A stretch of DNA of 64,000 bases from DAIMFL01 sp964372215 (GTDB taxonomy: Bacteria; Pseudomonadota; Alphaproteobacteria; Dongiales; Dongiaceae), in NCBI GenBank assembly GCA_964372215.1, contig CAYJQC010000013.1, positions 1 to 64,000 of the forward strand, given 5' to 3'. Shown one piece after another: positions 33,900 through 42,600 of this stretch; within the stretch, counting starts at the first letter, position 1; every line of letters starts with the position of its first letter. Both the position numbers and the translations under genes were made by a program. The notes under the pieces are model-generated. The model saw nothing but the letters and a program-made list of their open reading frames with translations, searched no databases and had not been told where the DNA came from.

Positions 33900-35225
33900 T
33901 CAGGTTTCGCACATCTTGACCAGCCACTGCGCGGTCCGCAACAGGCGGGCGTCGTCACCCTTGGCGCCGACCAGCTGAACCCCGACCGGCAGGCCGCTTG
34001 CCCCCCTGAGCAACGGCAGGGACAGCGCGGGAACGCCGCACAGGGTCCAGGCCGAGCAAAAGGCGGGGCTGCCGGTCGACGCGAGGCCGTGCGGCGCCTC
34101 GCCGGCCGTCGCCGGCGTGATGATCGCGTCGTAGTCGTGGAACAGCGTGGCCAGCTGCGCCGTCATCGCCGCCGCCGCGGTCACGGCGTCGTTATAGGCG
34201 ACGGCGCTGACAGTGCGCCCGCGCTCGATCGCTTCGCGCAGCCGGGGACTGAGCTGGTCGCGGCCCCGGGCATACTCGCGGCGCAGGGCGCGGGCCAGGT
34301 CGGCCTCGTGGATCGCCGTGAGAAAGGCGATCGCCTGGTCGAACGGCCCCGGCAACGTCTCGTCGACCACGCGCTCGCCAAGATGGTCCACCAACTCGGC
34401 GAACCCGGCCCGGGTATCTTCGGCGGCGTCGGCCCATGGCGCCCCTCGCACGAAGGCGAGCCGCGGCGTCATCGGCGGTGCCTGCGCGGCGATCTGCGGC
34501 AGCCGCAGGGCGGCACGCGGCGCGGTATCCGGATCGCCCTCGTCGTGCCCGACCAGCGCCTCGCCGACCAGCGCCAGATCGGCGATAGAGCGGGCGAATA
34601 CCCCGACATGGTCGAGCGCGCGAGATTGCTGCAGCATGCGGGACCTGGAGATCAGGCCGTGGCTTGGCTTGAAACCGTAGACCCCGCAATAGGAGGCCGG
34701 GCGGATGGTCGACCCGTTGGTCTGGCTGCCGAGCGCCGCCGGCACCATGAACGCCGCCACCGCCGCGGCCGAACCGCTCGAGGATCCCCCCGGGCTGTGC
34801 GACGGCTCGTGCGGGTTGGTGGTCTGGCCCGGGCTGAAATAGGCCATCTCCGTCGTCACGGTCTTGCCGAGAATCACCGCGCCTGCGGCGCGCAGCCGCG
34901 CGACCGCCGCGGCGTCATAGGCCGGCCGTCGCCCGGCATGGATCGGCGTGCCGTACTCGGACGGAAAATCGGAGGTATCGAAGATGTCCTTGATGCCGAT
35001 CGGCACGCCGTGCAGCGGCCCCACCGCCCGGCCCCTCGCCCGCACGGCGTCGGCCGCGCGGGCCTGCGCCACGGCATGGGCGGGATCGAGATGCGTCCAG
35101 GCCCGGATCGTCGGCTCCAGCTTCTCGATCTGGTCCAGGCAGGCCCGGGTCAACTCCTCCGACGAGACCTTTCCGGCGGCGATCGCCTCCGACGCCTCGG
35201 CGGCACCCATTCGACACAGCGACAT
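33900..35225 (-). CDS. amidase signature enzyme
   Basis: A 441-residue amidase with the Ser-cisSer-Lys triad visible: K79 in HGVPIGIKDIF, the cis-Ser in the loop GGSSSGSAA (147-154) and the nucleophile S172 in SQTNGSTIRPAS. The usual GGS reads NGS here. It hydrolyses a carboxamide or related C-N bond; GatA is excluded because no gatB or gatC is near and the sequence is divergent. It is in an operon behind the TRAP transporter genes dctPQM, which suggests that the transporter brings in an amide or that the released acid is the transported compound. Confidence 0.9.
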   Translation of the reverse strand: MSLCRMGAAEASEAIAAGKVSSEELTRACLDQIEKLEPTIRAWTHLDPAHAVAQARAADAVRARGRAVGPLHGVPIGIKDIFDTSDFPSEYGTPIHAGRRPAYDAAAVARLRAAGAVILGKTVTTEMAYFSPGQTTNPHEPSHSPGGSSSGSAAAVAAFMVPAALGSQTNGSTIRPASYCGVYGFKPSHGLISRSRMLQQSRALDHVGVFARSIADLALVGEALVGHDEGDPDTAPRAALRLPQIAAQAPPMTPRLAFVRGAPWADAAEDTRAGFAELVDHLGERVVDETLPGPFDQAIAFLTAIHEADLARALRREYARGRDQLSPRLREAIERGRTVSAVAYNDAVTAAAAMTAQLATLFHDYDAIITPATAGEAPHGLASTGSPAFCSAWTLCGVPALSLPLLRGASGLPVGVQLVGAKGDDARLLRTAQWLVKMCET

Positions 35226-35245
35226 CGTCTGACCTTAACGTGCCG

Positions 35246-36592
35246 CTAACCGAACAGATAGACCGGCAGCCACTTGGCGATCGCCGGGAAGATGTAGATC
35301 AACACCATCGACAGTATCACGATCCCGAGATACGGCATGATTCCGCTGAAGATCTCCATCAGCTGCACGGTGTTGCCGGCCACCCCCTTGAGGTAGTAGG
35401 CCGACATCGCCATGGGCGGCGTCAGGAACGAGGTCTGCAGGTTGAGCGCCACCAGGATGCCGAAGAACAGCGGGTCGACATCGAACACCGGGAGCATCGG
35501 CAGGAAGATCGGCACGAAGATGATGATGATCTCGCTCCACTCGAGCGGCCAGCCGAGCAGGAAGATGATGAGCTGCGCCATGATCAGGAAGCCGACCTTC
35601 GACAGGTTCATCGAGGTCACCCAGTCGGCGATCAGGTCGTGCCCGCCGAGATAGGAGAACACCGAGGCAAAGGTCCAAGAACCGACGAACAGCCAGCACA
35701 CCATGGCCGAAGTACGCGCGGTCAGGAACACCGCCTCGCGCAGGCGGTCCCAGGTCAGCGCCCGATACGCGACGGCGAGCACCAGGCCGCCCAGGGAGCC
35801 GACGCCCGCCGCCTCGGCCGGTGTCGCGATGCCGAGCAGGATCGCGCCGAGCACACACATGATGAGCACGGCGAGCGGCACGAACGAGGTCAGCAGCCGC
35901 CACATGATCTCCGGCATCGGCGGCATGTCCTCCTCCGCCGGCTTGGGCGCCAGATGCGGCTGCAGGCTTGCGCGCACGACCACGTAGACCATGTACAGCC
36001 CGGCCAGCATCAGCCCGGGAAACAGCGCCGCCGCGTACAGCCTGACCGGCGACTGCTGCGCCACCGCGGCATACACGATGAGCATGATACTGGGGGGAAT
36101 CAGGATGCCGAGACAGCCACCCGAGCAGATCACACCGGAGGCGAATTTGCGGTCATAGCCGGCCTTGATCATCGCCGGGAACGCCAGCAGGCCCATCAGC
36201 GTCACCACCGCCCCGACGATCCCGGTCGCCGTCGCGAATATCGCGCAGGTGGCGAGGGCGGCGACCGCCATCGAGCCCGGCAGGTGCCGGGTCGCCAGTT
36301 GCAGGCTGAAGAACAGCCGGTCGACGATGTTCGCGCGTTCGACAACGTATCCCATGAACAGGAACAAAGGCACCGCCACCAACACGTCGTTCGACATCAC
36401 CGAGAAGGTGTTCTGAACGAACAGGTCGAAAATCCGGTTGTTGAAGATGTTGTGGAGCTGGTCCGGCTGCGCATAGGCGTAGTAGCCGAAGCCCAGCCCC
36501 ATGGCGACCAGGGTGAAGCAGATCGGAAAGCCGAGCAGCACCACGAAGATGAACAGGCCCAGCATCAGGATGGCGACCTGGGGGTCGGTCAT
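35246..36592 (-). CDS. dctM: TRAP transporter large permease (DctM)
   Basis: A 448-residue membrane protein with about 12 hydrophobic segments, of normal DctM length. It starts MTDPQVAILMLGLFIFVVLLGFPICF and carries the family stretch CLGILIPPSIMLIVY near residue 155, plus VPLFLFMGYVVERANIVD. It is the ion-coupled transport subunit working with DctQ and the periplasmic DctP. Its ATG overlaps the DctQ stop by four bases. The ligand is a carboxylate or similar anion in most systems and cannot be told from sequence. Confidence 0.93.
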   Translation of the reverse strand: MTDPQVAILMLGLFIFVVLLGFPICFTLVAMGLGFGYYAYAQPDQLHNIFNNRIFDLFVQNTFSVMSNDVLVAVPLFLFMGYVVERANIVDRLFFSLQLATRHLPGSMAVAALATCAIFATATGIVGAVVTLMGLLAFPAMIKAGYDRKFASGVICSGGCLGILIPPSIMLIVYAAVAQQSPVRLYAAALFPGLMLAGLYMVYVVVRASLQPHLAPKPAEEDMPPMPEIMWRLLTSFVPLAVLIMCVLGAILLGIATPAEAAGVGSLGGLVLAVAYRALTWDRLREAVFLTARTSAMVCWLFVGSWTFASVFSYLGGHDLIADWVTSMNLSKVGFLIMAQLIIFLLGWPLEWSEIIIIFVPIFLPMLPVFDVDPLFFGILVALNLQTSFLTPPMAMSAYYLKGVAGNTVQLMEIFSGIMPYLGIVILSMVLIYIFPAIAKWLPVYLFG

Positions 36593-37197
36593 GGCCGCCC
36601 CCCCGTTCCGCCGGCGCCGCCGTGGAGCTTCAGCTCATCCTCCTGCTGATGGGCCAGCATCGTTTCGGTTTCCTCGACGTCGTGCGCCCGCATCGGCCAG
36701 CGCCCGGTGCGGATGCAGATGACGCAACGGCAGGCTTCGGCGAAGCCCTGCAGCATCACCAGCGCACCGGACACCGGGATCAGCGTCTTGAAGAAGTAGA
36801 TCTGGATGCGGGCCGGGCTGCTCCAGCTCACCTCCTTGAAGAACCAGGATTGGCTCGCGTATTTCGAGCCGTAGTAGACCAGCGCGAAAGTGCCCGGCAG
36901 CAGGAACAGGATGTACAGGGTGAGATCGATCGCCGCCTGGATGCGCACCGGCAGCAGCCGGTAGACGACGTCGCCGCGCACATGGCCGTTGCGCGACAGG
37001 GTGTACGCCCCCGCCATCATGAACAGCGCACCATACATCTGCACGCTCATGTCGAACGCCCACTGGGTCGGCGAGTCGAGCACGTAGCGTACGAACACCT
37101 CGTAGCATGTCGCGAAGGTCAACACGACGATGCACCAGCCGAAGGCCTTGCCGACCCACATGCTGATGCCGTCGACGAACGCGAGGAACCGGTCCAT
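36589..37197 (-). CDS. dctQ: TRAP transporter small permease (DctQ)
   Basis: A 202-residue membrane protein with four hydrophobic segments (about residues 15-40, 50-68, 88-110 and 130-155) and a C-terminal hydrophilic tail. It carries YEVFVRYVLDSPTQWAFDMS, a strong DctQ motif. It is the small subunit of the TRAP membrane complex. I start it at the ATG at 37197; an upstream in-frame start at 37251 would add a non-family leader. The C-terminal tail is longer and more acidic than usual. Confidence 0.9.
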   Translation of the reverse strand: MDRFLAFVDGISMWVGKAFGWCIVVLTFATCYEVFVRYVLDSPTQWAFDMSVQMYGALFMMAGAYTLSRNGHVRGDVVYRLLPVRIQAAIDLTLYILFLLPGTFALVYYGSKYASQSWFFKEVSWSSPARIQIYFFKTLIPVSGALVMLQGFAEACRCVICIRTGRWPMRAHDVEETETMLAHQQEDELKLHGGAGGTGGRP

Positions 37198-37300
37198 CGA
37201 GTATTCCCGCCGAACAGGGTGAATGCGATAGGTGGAGGATGCGAGCGGCACGCGGCCGGCCGCATCCTCCTTCAGTCAGTTCCGATCGAAGCTCCGTCGA

Positions 37301-38443
37301 TCAGTACGGATTGCCGAAGTAGTGCTTGTAGGCCCCCGTGTAGTCCGGCGCGTTGGTGATCTCGTAGGCACCGACGCGCTTCGCCCACTCCTTCTGGGAG
37401 TCGACCACCTTGGAGAAATACGGGTCGGCATCGACCAGCTTCTTGATCACGACGTCCCAGGCATCGAGCTGCGCCGCCATGATGTCGTCGGGGGTGCGAT
37501 GCACCTTGACCCCGTGGTTTTCCTTGAGGTCGATCAGGTCCTTGGAATAGCGGTCCTGATATTTCCAGGACATGTCGGCCGAGGCGGCCTCGGCGCCGTA
37601 GCGCAGGATCTTCTGGTCGCGCGGCGCCAGGCCTTCGTAGACACCCTTGTTGAAGATGATCTCGAAGCATTCCTGCGACTGGTGGAAGCTGGCCAGGTAG
37701 TACTCCTTGGCCACGTCCTGCATGCCGAAGTCCTTGTCCGAAGTCGGATTGTTGAACTCGGCGGCGTCGATCAGTCCGCGCTCGAGCGCCGGCTGGATCT
37801 CGCCGCCCGGCAGCTGGACGACCGCCATGCCCATCTCGCTGAGGACGTCGGCGGCGAGGCCGACGGTGCGGTACTTCGACCCCTTGATGTCGGCCACGCC
37901 GTTGATCGGCTTGCGGAACCAGCCGAAGGGCTGGGCCGGCATCGGACCCGACAGGAACCCCACCACCTGAAGCTGGAGCTTGTCCATCAACTCGTAGTAC
38001 AGCGCCTCGCCGCCGCCGTGATAGAACCAGCCGATCATGTGGTTGGCGGTCCAGCCCCAGCACGGACCGGTGCCGAACAGCGACGCCGCCGGATCCTTCG
38101 AGTACCAATACGCCGTCACCAGATGCGCGGCGTCGATCACGCCGTTGTGGCAGGCGGTCTGGATCTCGGCGGTCTTCACCACCGAATCGACGTCGAGATA
38201 GTCGATGCGGATCGAGCCGTCCGCCATCTCGTTGACCCGGTTGACATAGTCGATGGCGAATTCCTTGAAGATGCCGCCGCCCCAGGCGCCCTGCATCTTG
38301 ATGACTCTTGTTTCTGCGCGCGCTACGTGCGGCATGGCGAGCGCCGCGGCGCCGCCGGCCGTCAGCGCGGCCGCGCCGGTGAGAAAACGCCGACGCTCAG
38401 CGCGTTGACCTACGGGCTTCGTCCCCTCCTTGCGGTCCGACAT
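37301..38443 (-). CDS. dctP: TRAP transporter substrate-binding protein (DctP)
   Basis: A 380-residue periplasmic binding protein. The signal is a twin-arginine type (ERRRFLTGAAALTAGG, cleavage near ARA at about residue 43). The mature start is TRVIKMQGAW, and the ligand-binding R/N region includes GSKYRTVGLAADVLSEMG and PALERGLIDAAEFNNP. This matches the TakP/DctP group that binds 2-oxo or hydroxy acids as dimers. GGGAGG precedes the ATG. It is the first gene of dctP-dctQ-dctM-amidase-small membrane protein. Confidence 0.92.
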   Translation of the reverse strand: MSDRKEGTKPVGQRAERRRFLTGAAALTAGGAAALAMPHVARAETRVIKMQGAWGGGIFKEFAIDYVNRVNEMADGSIRIDYLDVDSVVKTAEIQTACHNGVIDAAHLVTAYWYSKDPAASLFGTGPCWGWTANHMIGWFYHGGGEALYYELMDKLQLQVVGFLSGPMPAQPFGWFRKPINGVADIKGSKYRTVGLAADVLSEMGMAVVQLPGGEIQPALERGLIDAAEFNNPTSDKDFGMQDVAKEYYLASFHQSQECFEIIFNKGVYEGLAPRDQKILRYGAEAASADMSWKYQDRYSKDLIDLKENHGVKVHRTPDDIMAAQLDAWDVVIKKLVDADPYFSKVVDSQKEWAKRVGAYEITNAPDYTGAYKHYFGNPY

Positions 38444-38873
38444 GTATCAACCTCCCTTTGGCGTGTTGCTGACTTCGTCATCTTTGTGCGTCGCGTGCAT
38501 CCATGGCCCGCCTCAACAATGGTCGCGGCAATCCCAGGAAGCATAGGGTCGACGCATTCCCCACGCTAGATTGGCGACCTGAGCCGGGCTTGGCAATCCT
38601 TGAAGCATCGCATTGCGTCAATCCCTGCAAACACCTGCCAGATCTGCCCGTCGTCTATGCAGTTCCATGTCGCCGCGCCCCGATCTAGCGGAGTTCCCGG
38701 CAGATCTTGCCGGGCCGGGCCCGGCAGGAACCGCCCCGGCTCCTTGCCGGCCCATCCTAAGCTCTTGATTCGCCTGACCCAAGACTTGGCGTGGCAATTG
38801 CTTGGGAGTCCCCGGGCAGGTACGCCCGCCCATTAGGCTCCGCCAGAATTCCACCATCTCGAGGGTCAGGCCC
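38444..38873. other. divergent intergenic region
   Basis: It separates dctP (minus) from the conserved hypothetical gene at 38874 (plus). Short open frames here lack ribosome sites and resemble no family. It should contain promoters for both directions, but I cannot place them with confidence. Confidence 0.5.
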
Positions 38874-39404
38874 ATGATGTTCGCCGCATCCACTCCCAAG
38901 AAATCAGCCCTCGGCCGCGACCGGCAGCATGAGCTGCTGGAGCCGTCCCTGTTCCGACGCAAGATGGAGGCGGCGAGCATTCTGCCGATCGTCCCGCCGG
39001 CCACCAAGGGCGAGGTCCACGACGACCGGCCTCGCAGCGAGCGGGTTCGCAGCCAGGCGCTGGTCAGCTCGGCCCTCCCGGCGCGTCCGAATGCCCGGCA
39101 GTATCTCCTCCACTTGACCGCCGATACGCGCCGGGTCAGCGAGCAGGAAGTGCGCAGCGCGGTGGTCGCGGTGACGCCGACCGAGGTCGAAAGGGTGGCC
39201 CGCGCGGTCGCCAAGCTGCGCGGTCGCTATCTCGCCCAGATCGTCGACGCGGGCACCGCGAAGCAGGGGGCCCCGAGCCGCGGCGAGGTCGAGCAGCTGC
39301 GCCACGCGAGAGAGAGCTACGAGGAACTGGAGTCGGGCTTCGCCACGCTGCGCGCGGCGATCGAGGCCGGCGAGATCCCGCTCGAGGGCGTGCGGCGCGA
39401 CTGA
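38874..39404 (+). CDS. hypothetical protein with Arg/Glu-rich helices
   Basis: A 176-residue soluble protein of unknown function. Residues 1-70 are low-complexity and basic, including SLFRRKMEAASILPIVPPATKGEVHDDRPRS (split at about 27-55). Residues 75-176 are predicted helical, with SEQEVRSAVVAVTPTEVERVARAVAKLRGRY and an acidic C-terminal helix. GAGGG lies eight bases before the ATG, and a second ATG follows immediately. It could be a small DNA- or membrane-associated regulatory protein; nothing specific supports that. Confidence 0.65.
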   Translation: MMFAASTPKKSALGRDRQHELLEPSLFRRKMEAASILPIVPPATKGEVHDDRPRSERVRSQALVSSALPARPNARQYLLHLTADTRRVSEQEVRSAVVAVTPTEVERVARAVAKLRGRYLAQIVDAGTAKQGAPSRGEVEQLRHARESYEELESGFATLRAAIEAGEIPLEGVRRD

Positions 39405-39415
39405 GCGCCTTCTGC

Positions 39416-39523
39416 AGGGTGATCCGATCAGGCCGAATCGGCTTGATCGGTGGATCACGCTCTAATTTATTGAAAGAAGATCACGATTCACCGATCGGGT
39501 CGGTCCAACCCGATCGGATCGTG
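39416..39523. repeat. intergenic palindromic element, copy B
   Basis: A diverged copy of the element at 32644, located between convergent genes. The first palindrome has arms CCGATCAGGCCG / CGGCTTGATCGG with one mismatch. The second has CCGATCGGGT / ACCCGATCGG (39491-39500 / 39508-39517) with flanking CACGAT / ATCGTG. A run near 39470-39500 (GAAAGAAG, then CACGATTCACCGATC) is almost identical to copy A at 32702-32726. Confidence 0.8.
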
Positions 39524-39525
39524 CG

Positions 39526-40110
39526 CTAAGCGGAAAGCGGCTCGAACAATGTGATGCGCCGGCGGTCGCTCGCGGTCGATTCGAGCATCAGCGACGACAG
39601 ATCGTCGATCTCGTCGGTCCAGCGATGCGCCAGAAACACCGATGCTCCGGCGGCCTCCCGCTCCAATCCGGCGTCCTGCAGCAGCAGACGCAGACGCCGC
39701 AAGATGGCCTGCGCCTGCTGGCGATCGCCACCCGCCCCGGGCTGGCGCGGCCCGAAGAACGCCGCCAGCACGCTGCCGTCGCCCAACATGCCTGCGAGGC
39801 CGAAGGAATCGTCGAGCGCCTCGGTGATGGCCTCGGCCATCCCGCGGACCCGTGCTGCCGGGCCAGGGAGAACCACGCGCATCAGGGTGATCCGAACATG
39901 CGCGCCGCTCAGTCGCTGCAACATCCAGTCGAGCTGGCCCACGAAGCGATGGCTCACCCTCGGCTCGCAGCCGGCCCGACCGCCACCGTCGCTGCGGTCC
40001 CCGGCGAACCGCCCCGCTCCGCCCGGACCCGGTGCGCCACCAACGGGCACACCCTCCGGTACGTTCCGACGCCAGGGCACGGTGCCCGCATGGCGAGAGC
40101 GAAGCTGCAA
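39526..40110 (-). CDS. hypothetical protein, possibly a degenerate cyclase-like domain
   Basis: A 194-residue protein. The start is TTG at 40110 with a strong GGGAGGG ribosome site seven bases upstream. Residues 1-55 are Gly/Arg/Pro-rich. Residues 65-185 look like an alpha/beta domain: HVRITLMRVVLPG, GMAEAITEALDDSFGLAGML and GSVLAAFFGPR. This is loosely reminiscent of GGDEF-type cyclase cores, but without the signature loop. It ends FEPLSA. An AT-rich promoter region with an inverted repeat lies at 40211-40253. Function unknown. Confidence 0.65.
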   Translation of the reverse strand: MQLRSRHAGTVPWRRNVPEGVPVGGAPGPGGAGRFAGDRSDGGGRAGCEPRVSHRFVGQLDWMLQRLSGAHVRITLMRVVLPGPAARVRGMAEAITEALDDSFGLAGMLGDGSVLAAFFGPRQPGAGGDRQQAQAILRRLRLLLQDAGLEREAAGASVFLAHRWTDEIDDLSSLMLESTASDRRRITLFEPLSA

Positions 40111-40210
40111 CTACTGGCCCTCCCGGCTCGGTCCGGCACGCGCGCTGCATTGCCGGTGGCACTATTATGTAGCCGGACTTGGCGGTTCTTCTAAGGGTCA
40201 AAGCTGTGAC

Positions 40211-40253
40211 AAGAGAAATATCTCTTATTACATTGATATATAACACTAAACAA
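40211..40253 (-). promoter_or_regulatory. candidate promoter with overlapping operator
   Basis: On the minus strand TTGTTT (40253-40248), a 17-base spacer and TAATAA (40230-40225) form a promoter-like pair. The perfect inverted repeat AAGAGA-AATA-TCTCTT (40211-40226) overlaps the -10 element and start point. It would serve the gene starting at 40110. The inverted repeat could alternatively be a weak terminator of the histidine kinase transcript. Confidence 0.4.
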
Positions 40254-40274
40254 GGTTAATGAAAGATTCCGCTA

Positions 40275-41789
40275 TCAGCTTGCCACGGGTAGTTCAAAAT
40301 GTAGGAGAAGCCCGCCGGTGGGCACATTCTCGGCATGCACGCTGCCGCCGATCGCCTCCACGTTGCGGCGTACCACCCAGAGCCCGATTCCAGCATGAAG
40401 CGTGCCTCCGCCGTTGCCGGCGTCGCCTGCTCCAGCACTCGCCGGCGGTCGCTTGGAAAACTGGCGTTCGAAGATGCGGTCGAGATCTTCTTCCGGCACG
40501 CCGGCCCCCTCGTCCTCGATGACGATCTGTGCCGCCTTGCCGCGGCGCCGCAGCGAGATCGACAGCTCGCCGCCGCGCGGGGAAAAGCTGACCGCGTTGT
40601 CGAGCACGTTCTCGAGCACGGTTTCCAGGAGATCATCGCTGGCCAGCACCGCCACGTCGCGATCGATCGAGGTGGCAAGCCGTACCCCGCGCCCTTCGCA
40701 CACGCCGGCATAGGCGACCGCCATCCGCTCCATCAGCTGCGACAGCTCGACCCGCTGGCGCGGCGGATCGAGCAGCTCGGCCATGGTCTCGTCCATGCGC
40801 CGTGCCGTCGACACCAGCTGGTCGAGCCGCTCGATCGAGGTCTCCAGCACGTGCAGCGCCCGACGGCCGCGACTCTCGGTTTCCGGCATCAGCCGCTTCA
40901 GGGGCTCGAGCGACTGCCGCATGATCGCGATCGGCGTCTTGTAGGCGTGGGCGTTGTCCTCGGCCGCGCGCCGGATGCTCTCGGCCGACGCCCGCAAGGT
41001 ACGGACCAGGCGGTCGAACTCCTCGGCGACGCCGGTGAGCTCGGATACCTCGTTCTGCGACACGAACGAGCGATCGCCGGCGGTGCCGGTGCGCAGATCC
41101 CGGGCCAGCGCCCTGAACCGCAGGACGCTGCGCCGGATACTGAGGAACACCAGCAGGGTCAGCAGCGCCATCGCCAGATAGATGCCGGCGGCGACCCGCA
41201 CCTCGAAGCGCATCCAATAGGGCTGCGCCAGCGTCGCGCCGAGCAGGCTCTCGAGGGGATGCGAGACGATGACCGCCCAGCAGCCGGCATCGGTCAGCAC
41301 CGGGGTGATCGAGGTCAGGACCTCCTCGCGGCCTTCCGGGTCGCGATAGCGGTTGGCCAGCGGCAGATTGCCGGTACAGGTCACCGAGACGCTGTCGAGG
41401 ATGCCCTGGCGCACCAGCTCGTCCCGCTCCTGCTGCAGGAAGGCGGTGGGCACCGGCGGCGCCGAGGCGACATAGTAGAAGCTCGCCACGTCGGCCTTGC
41501 CGGTCGGCCGGAACAGCACCTTGATCCGGGTGTTGCGGTTGGCGAAGCGGGCGAGCGATTCCCCCAGCGTCAGGAGCGGCGACGGGCTGCTCTGGCGCAG
41601 CAAGGGCTCGAGCCCCAGCGCGACCAGGCGGCCCTGTTCCTGGACATTGCCGATGAGCAGCTGGCGGCGCTCCAGGTCGGCCTGCAGGAAGGTGTAGTAG
41701 ACCGCAATGGGAACGGCGACGAACACCACCACCAGCAGCACGAGCCTGCTGGTCAGCGAGCGTTCGCGCCGTCGCCTCTCAGCCGCCAT
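40275..41789 (-). CDS. membrane sensor histidine kinase
   Basis: A 504-residue kinase. Membrane helices are at about 13-35 and 198-217, and between them is a periplasmic sensor of about 160 residues containing two cysteines (C138 and C170). A HAMP-like linker (SIRRSVLRFRALARDL) follows. The dimerisation and phosphoacceptor helix has H281 in AEDNAHAYKTPIAIM. The ATPase boxes are N (NVLDNAVSFSPRGG), D (VIEDEGAGV) and G (HAGIGLWVVRRNV). It is downstream of its response regulator in the operon. It resembles ChvG-like alphaproteobacterial kinases in layout, but the signal is unknown. Confidence 0.9.
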   Translation of the reverse strand: MAAERRRRERSLTSRLVLLVVVFVAVPIAVYYTFLQADLERRQLLIGNVQEQGRLVALGLEPLLRQSSPSPLLTLGESLARFANRNTRIKVLFRPTGKADVASFYYVASAPPVPTAFLQQERDELVRQGILDSVSVTCTGNLPLANRYRDPEGREEVLTSITPVLTDAGCWAVIVSHPLESLLGATLAQPYWMRFEVRVAAGIYLAMALLTLLVFLSIRRSVLRFRALARDLRTGTAGDRSFVSQNEVSELTGVAEEFDRLVRTLRASAESIRRAAEDNAHAYKTPIAIMRQSLEPLKRLMPETESRGRRALHVLETSIERLDQLVSTARRMDETMAELLDPPRQRVELSQLMERMAVAYAGVCEGRGVRLATSIDRDVAVLASDDLLETVLENVLDNAVSFSPRGGELSISLRRRGKAAQIVIEDEGAGVPEEDLDRIFERQFSKRPPASAGAGDAGNGGGTLHAGIGLWVVRRNVEAIGGSVHAENVPTGGLLLHFELPVAS

Positions 41790-41811
41790 CCCGGCCCTCC
41801 GGATCGTCCCC

Positions 41812-42600
41812 CTACTCGGGGTCGACCCAACGGTAGCCGAAGCCGGGATAGTTGCCGATGCAGGAGAAGCCGTCGTCGACCTCGCGGAACTTCTGGCGGA
41901 TCCGCTTGATGAACGAGCGGACGTTCACGCGATAGCCGTCCTCGCCATAGCCGGCCACGAAATTCTTGCCCCGCACCAGGTCGTAGATCTGCCGATAGGA
42001 GACGTCGGCCTCATGGGTGCTGGCCAGCAGGCGGACGATGTTGAACTCGGTCAGCGTCAGGTCGACCCGCTTGTCATCGTAGAAGGCGCGATGAATGTCG
42101 AGGCGCAGCTCGAGCCGGCCGCGCCGCAGCACGGCCGACTGTTCCTCGGGCGCCTCGGCGGCGCCCGGCCGCTTCGAGCCCTCGGTGATCAGCCGAAGCC
42201 GCTGCAGGATGATCGACAGGCTGCGCGACTTGTCGATGAAGTCGACCGCGCCGCGCCGCAGCGCCGCCTCTTCGTAGATCTGGTCGCTCAGCACGGTCAG
42301 GAAGATGACCGGCATGCCGACGCCGCGCTCGCGCATCCGGCGCAGCACCTCGAGCCCGTCGATGCCCGGCATGCGCCAGTCCAGCAGGACCGCCTCGGCG
42401 TCGCCGCCGCCCTCGAAATACTCCAGAACGCTGGCGCCGTCGCCGAACTCGACGACGTCGTAGCCGTGCTCCGAAAGGTTGAGGCCGAGCGATTCGCGAA
42501 ACAGCGGATCGTCGTCGACCACGGCCACCCGTTGACCCAGACCGTGGGTCTTCTGCTCCTCCGCCGCGCGGACGGTCATGCTCTTGCTGCTAGCTTGCAT
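41812..42600 (-). CDS. OmpR-family response regulator, ChvI-like
   Basis: A 262-residue regulator. The receiver domain (about 24-140) carries VAVVDDDP, phosphoacceptor D74 in VLLDWRMPG, the T switch in VIFLTV and the lysine in DFIDKS. The C-terminal winged helix (about 165-258) has LTLTEFNIVRLL and VRSFIKRIRQKF, ending GFGYRWVDPE. It is therefore a DNA-binding transcription factor. The start at 42600 overlaps the lipoprotein gene by 11 bases; the ATG at 42579 is an alternative. It lies 22 bases before the histidine kinase gene. Confidence 0.92.
   Translation of the reverse strand: MQASSKSMTVRAAEEQKTHGLGQRVAVVDDDPLFRESLGLNLSEHGYDVVEFGDGASVLEYFEGGGDAEAVLLDWRMPGIDGLEVLRRMRERGVGMPVIFLTVLSDQIYEEAALRRGAVDFIDKSRSLSIILQRLRLITEGSKRPGAAEAPEEQSAVLRRGRLELRLDIHRAFYDDKRVDLTLTEFNIVRLLASTHEADVSYRQIYDLVRGKNFVAGYGEDGYRVNVRSFIKRIRQKFREVDDGFSCIGNYPGFGYRWVDPE

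Noticed and set aside
35235..35249. TTAA-N7-CTAA resembling a CtrA box between dctM and amidase genes
   Set aside because: It lies within an operon and one half includes the dctM stop codon; likely chance.
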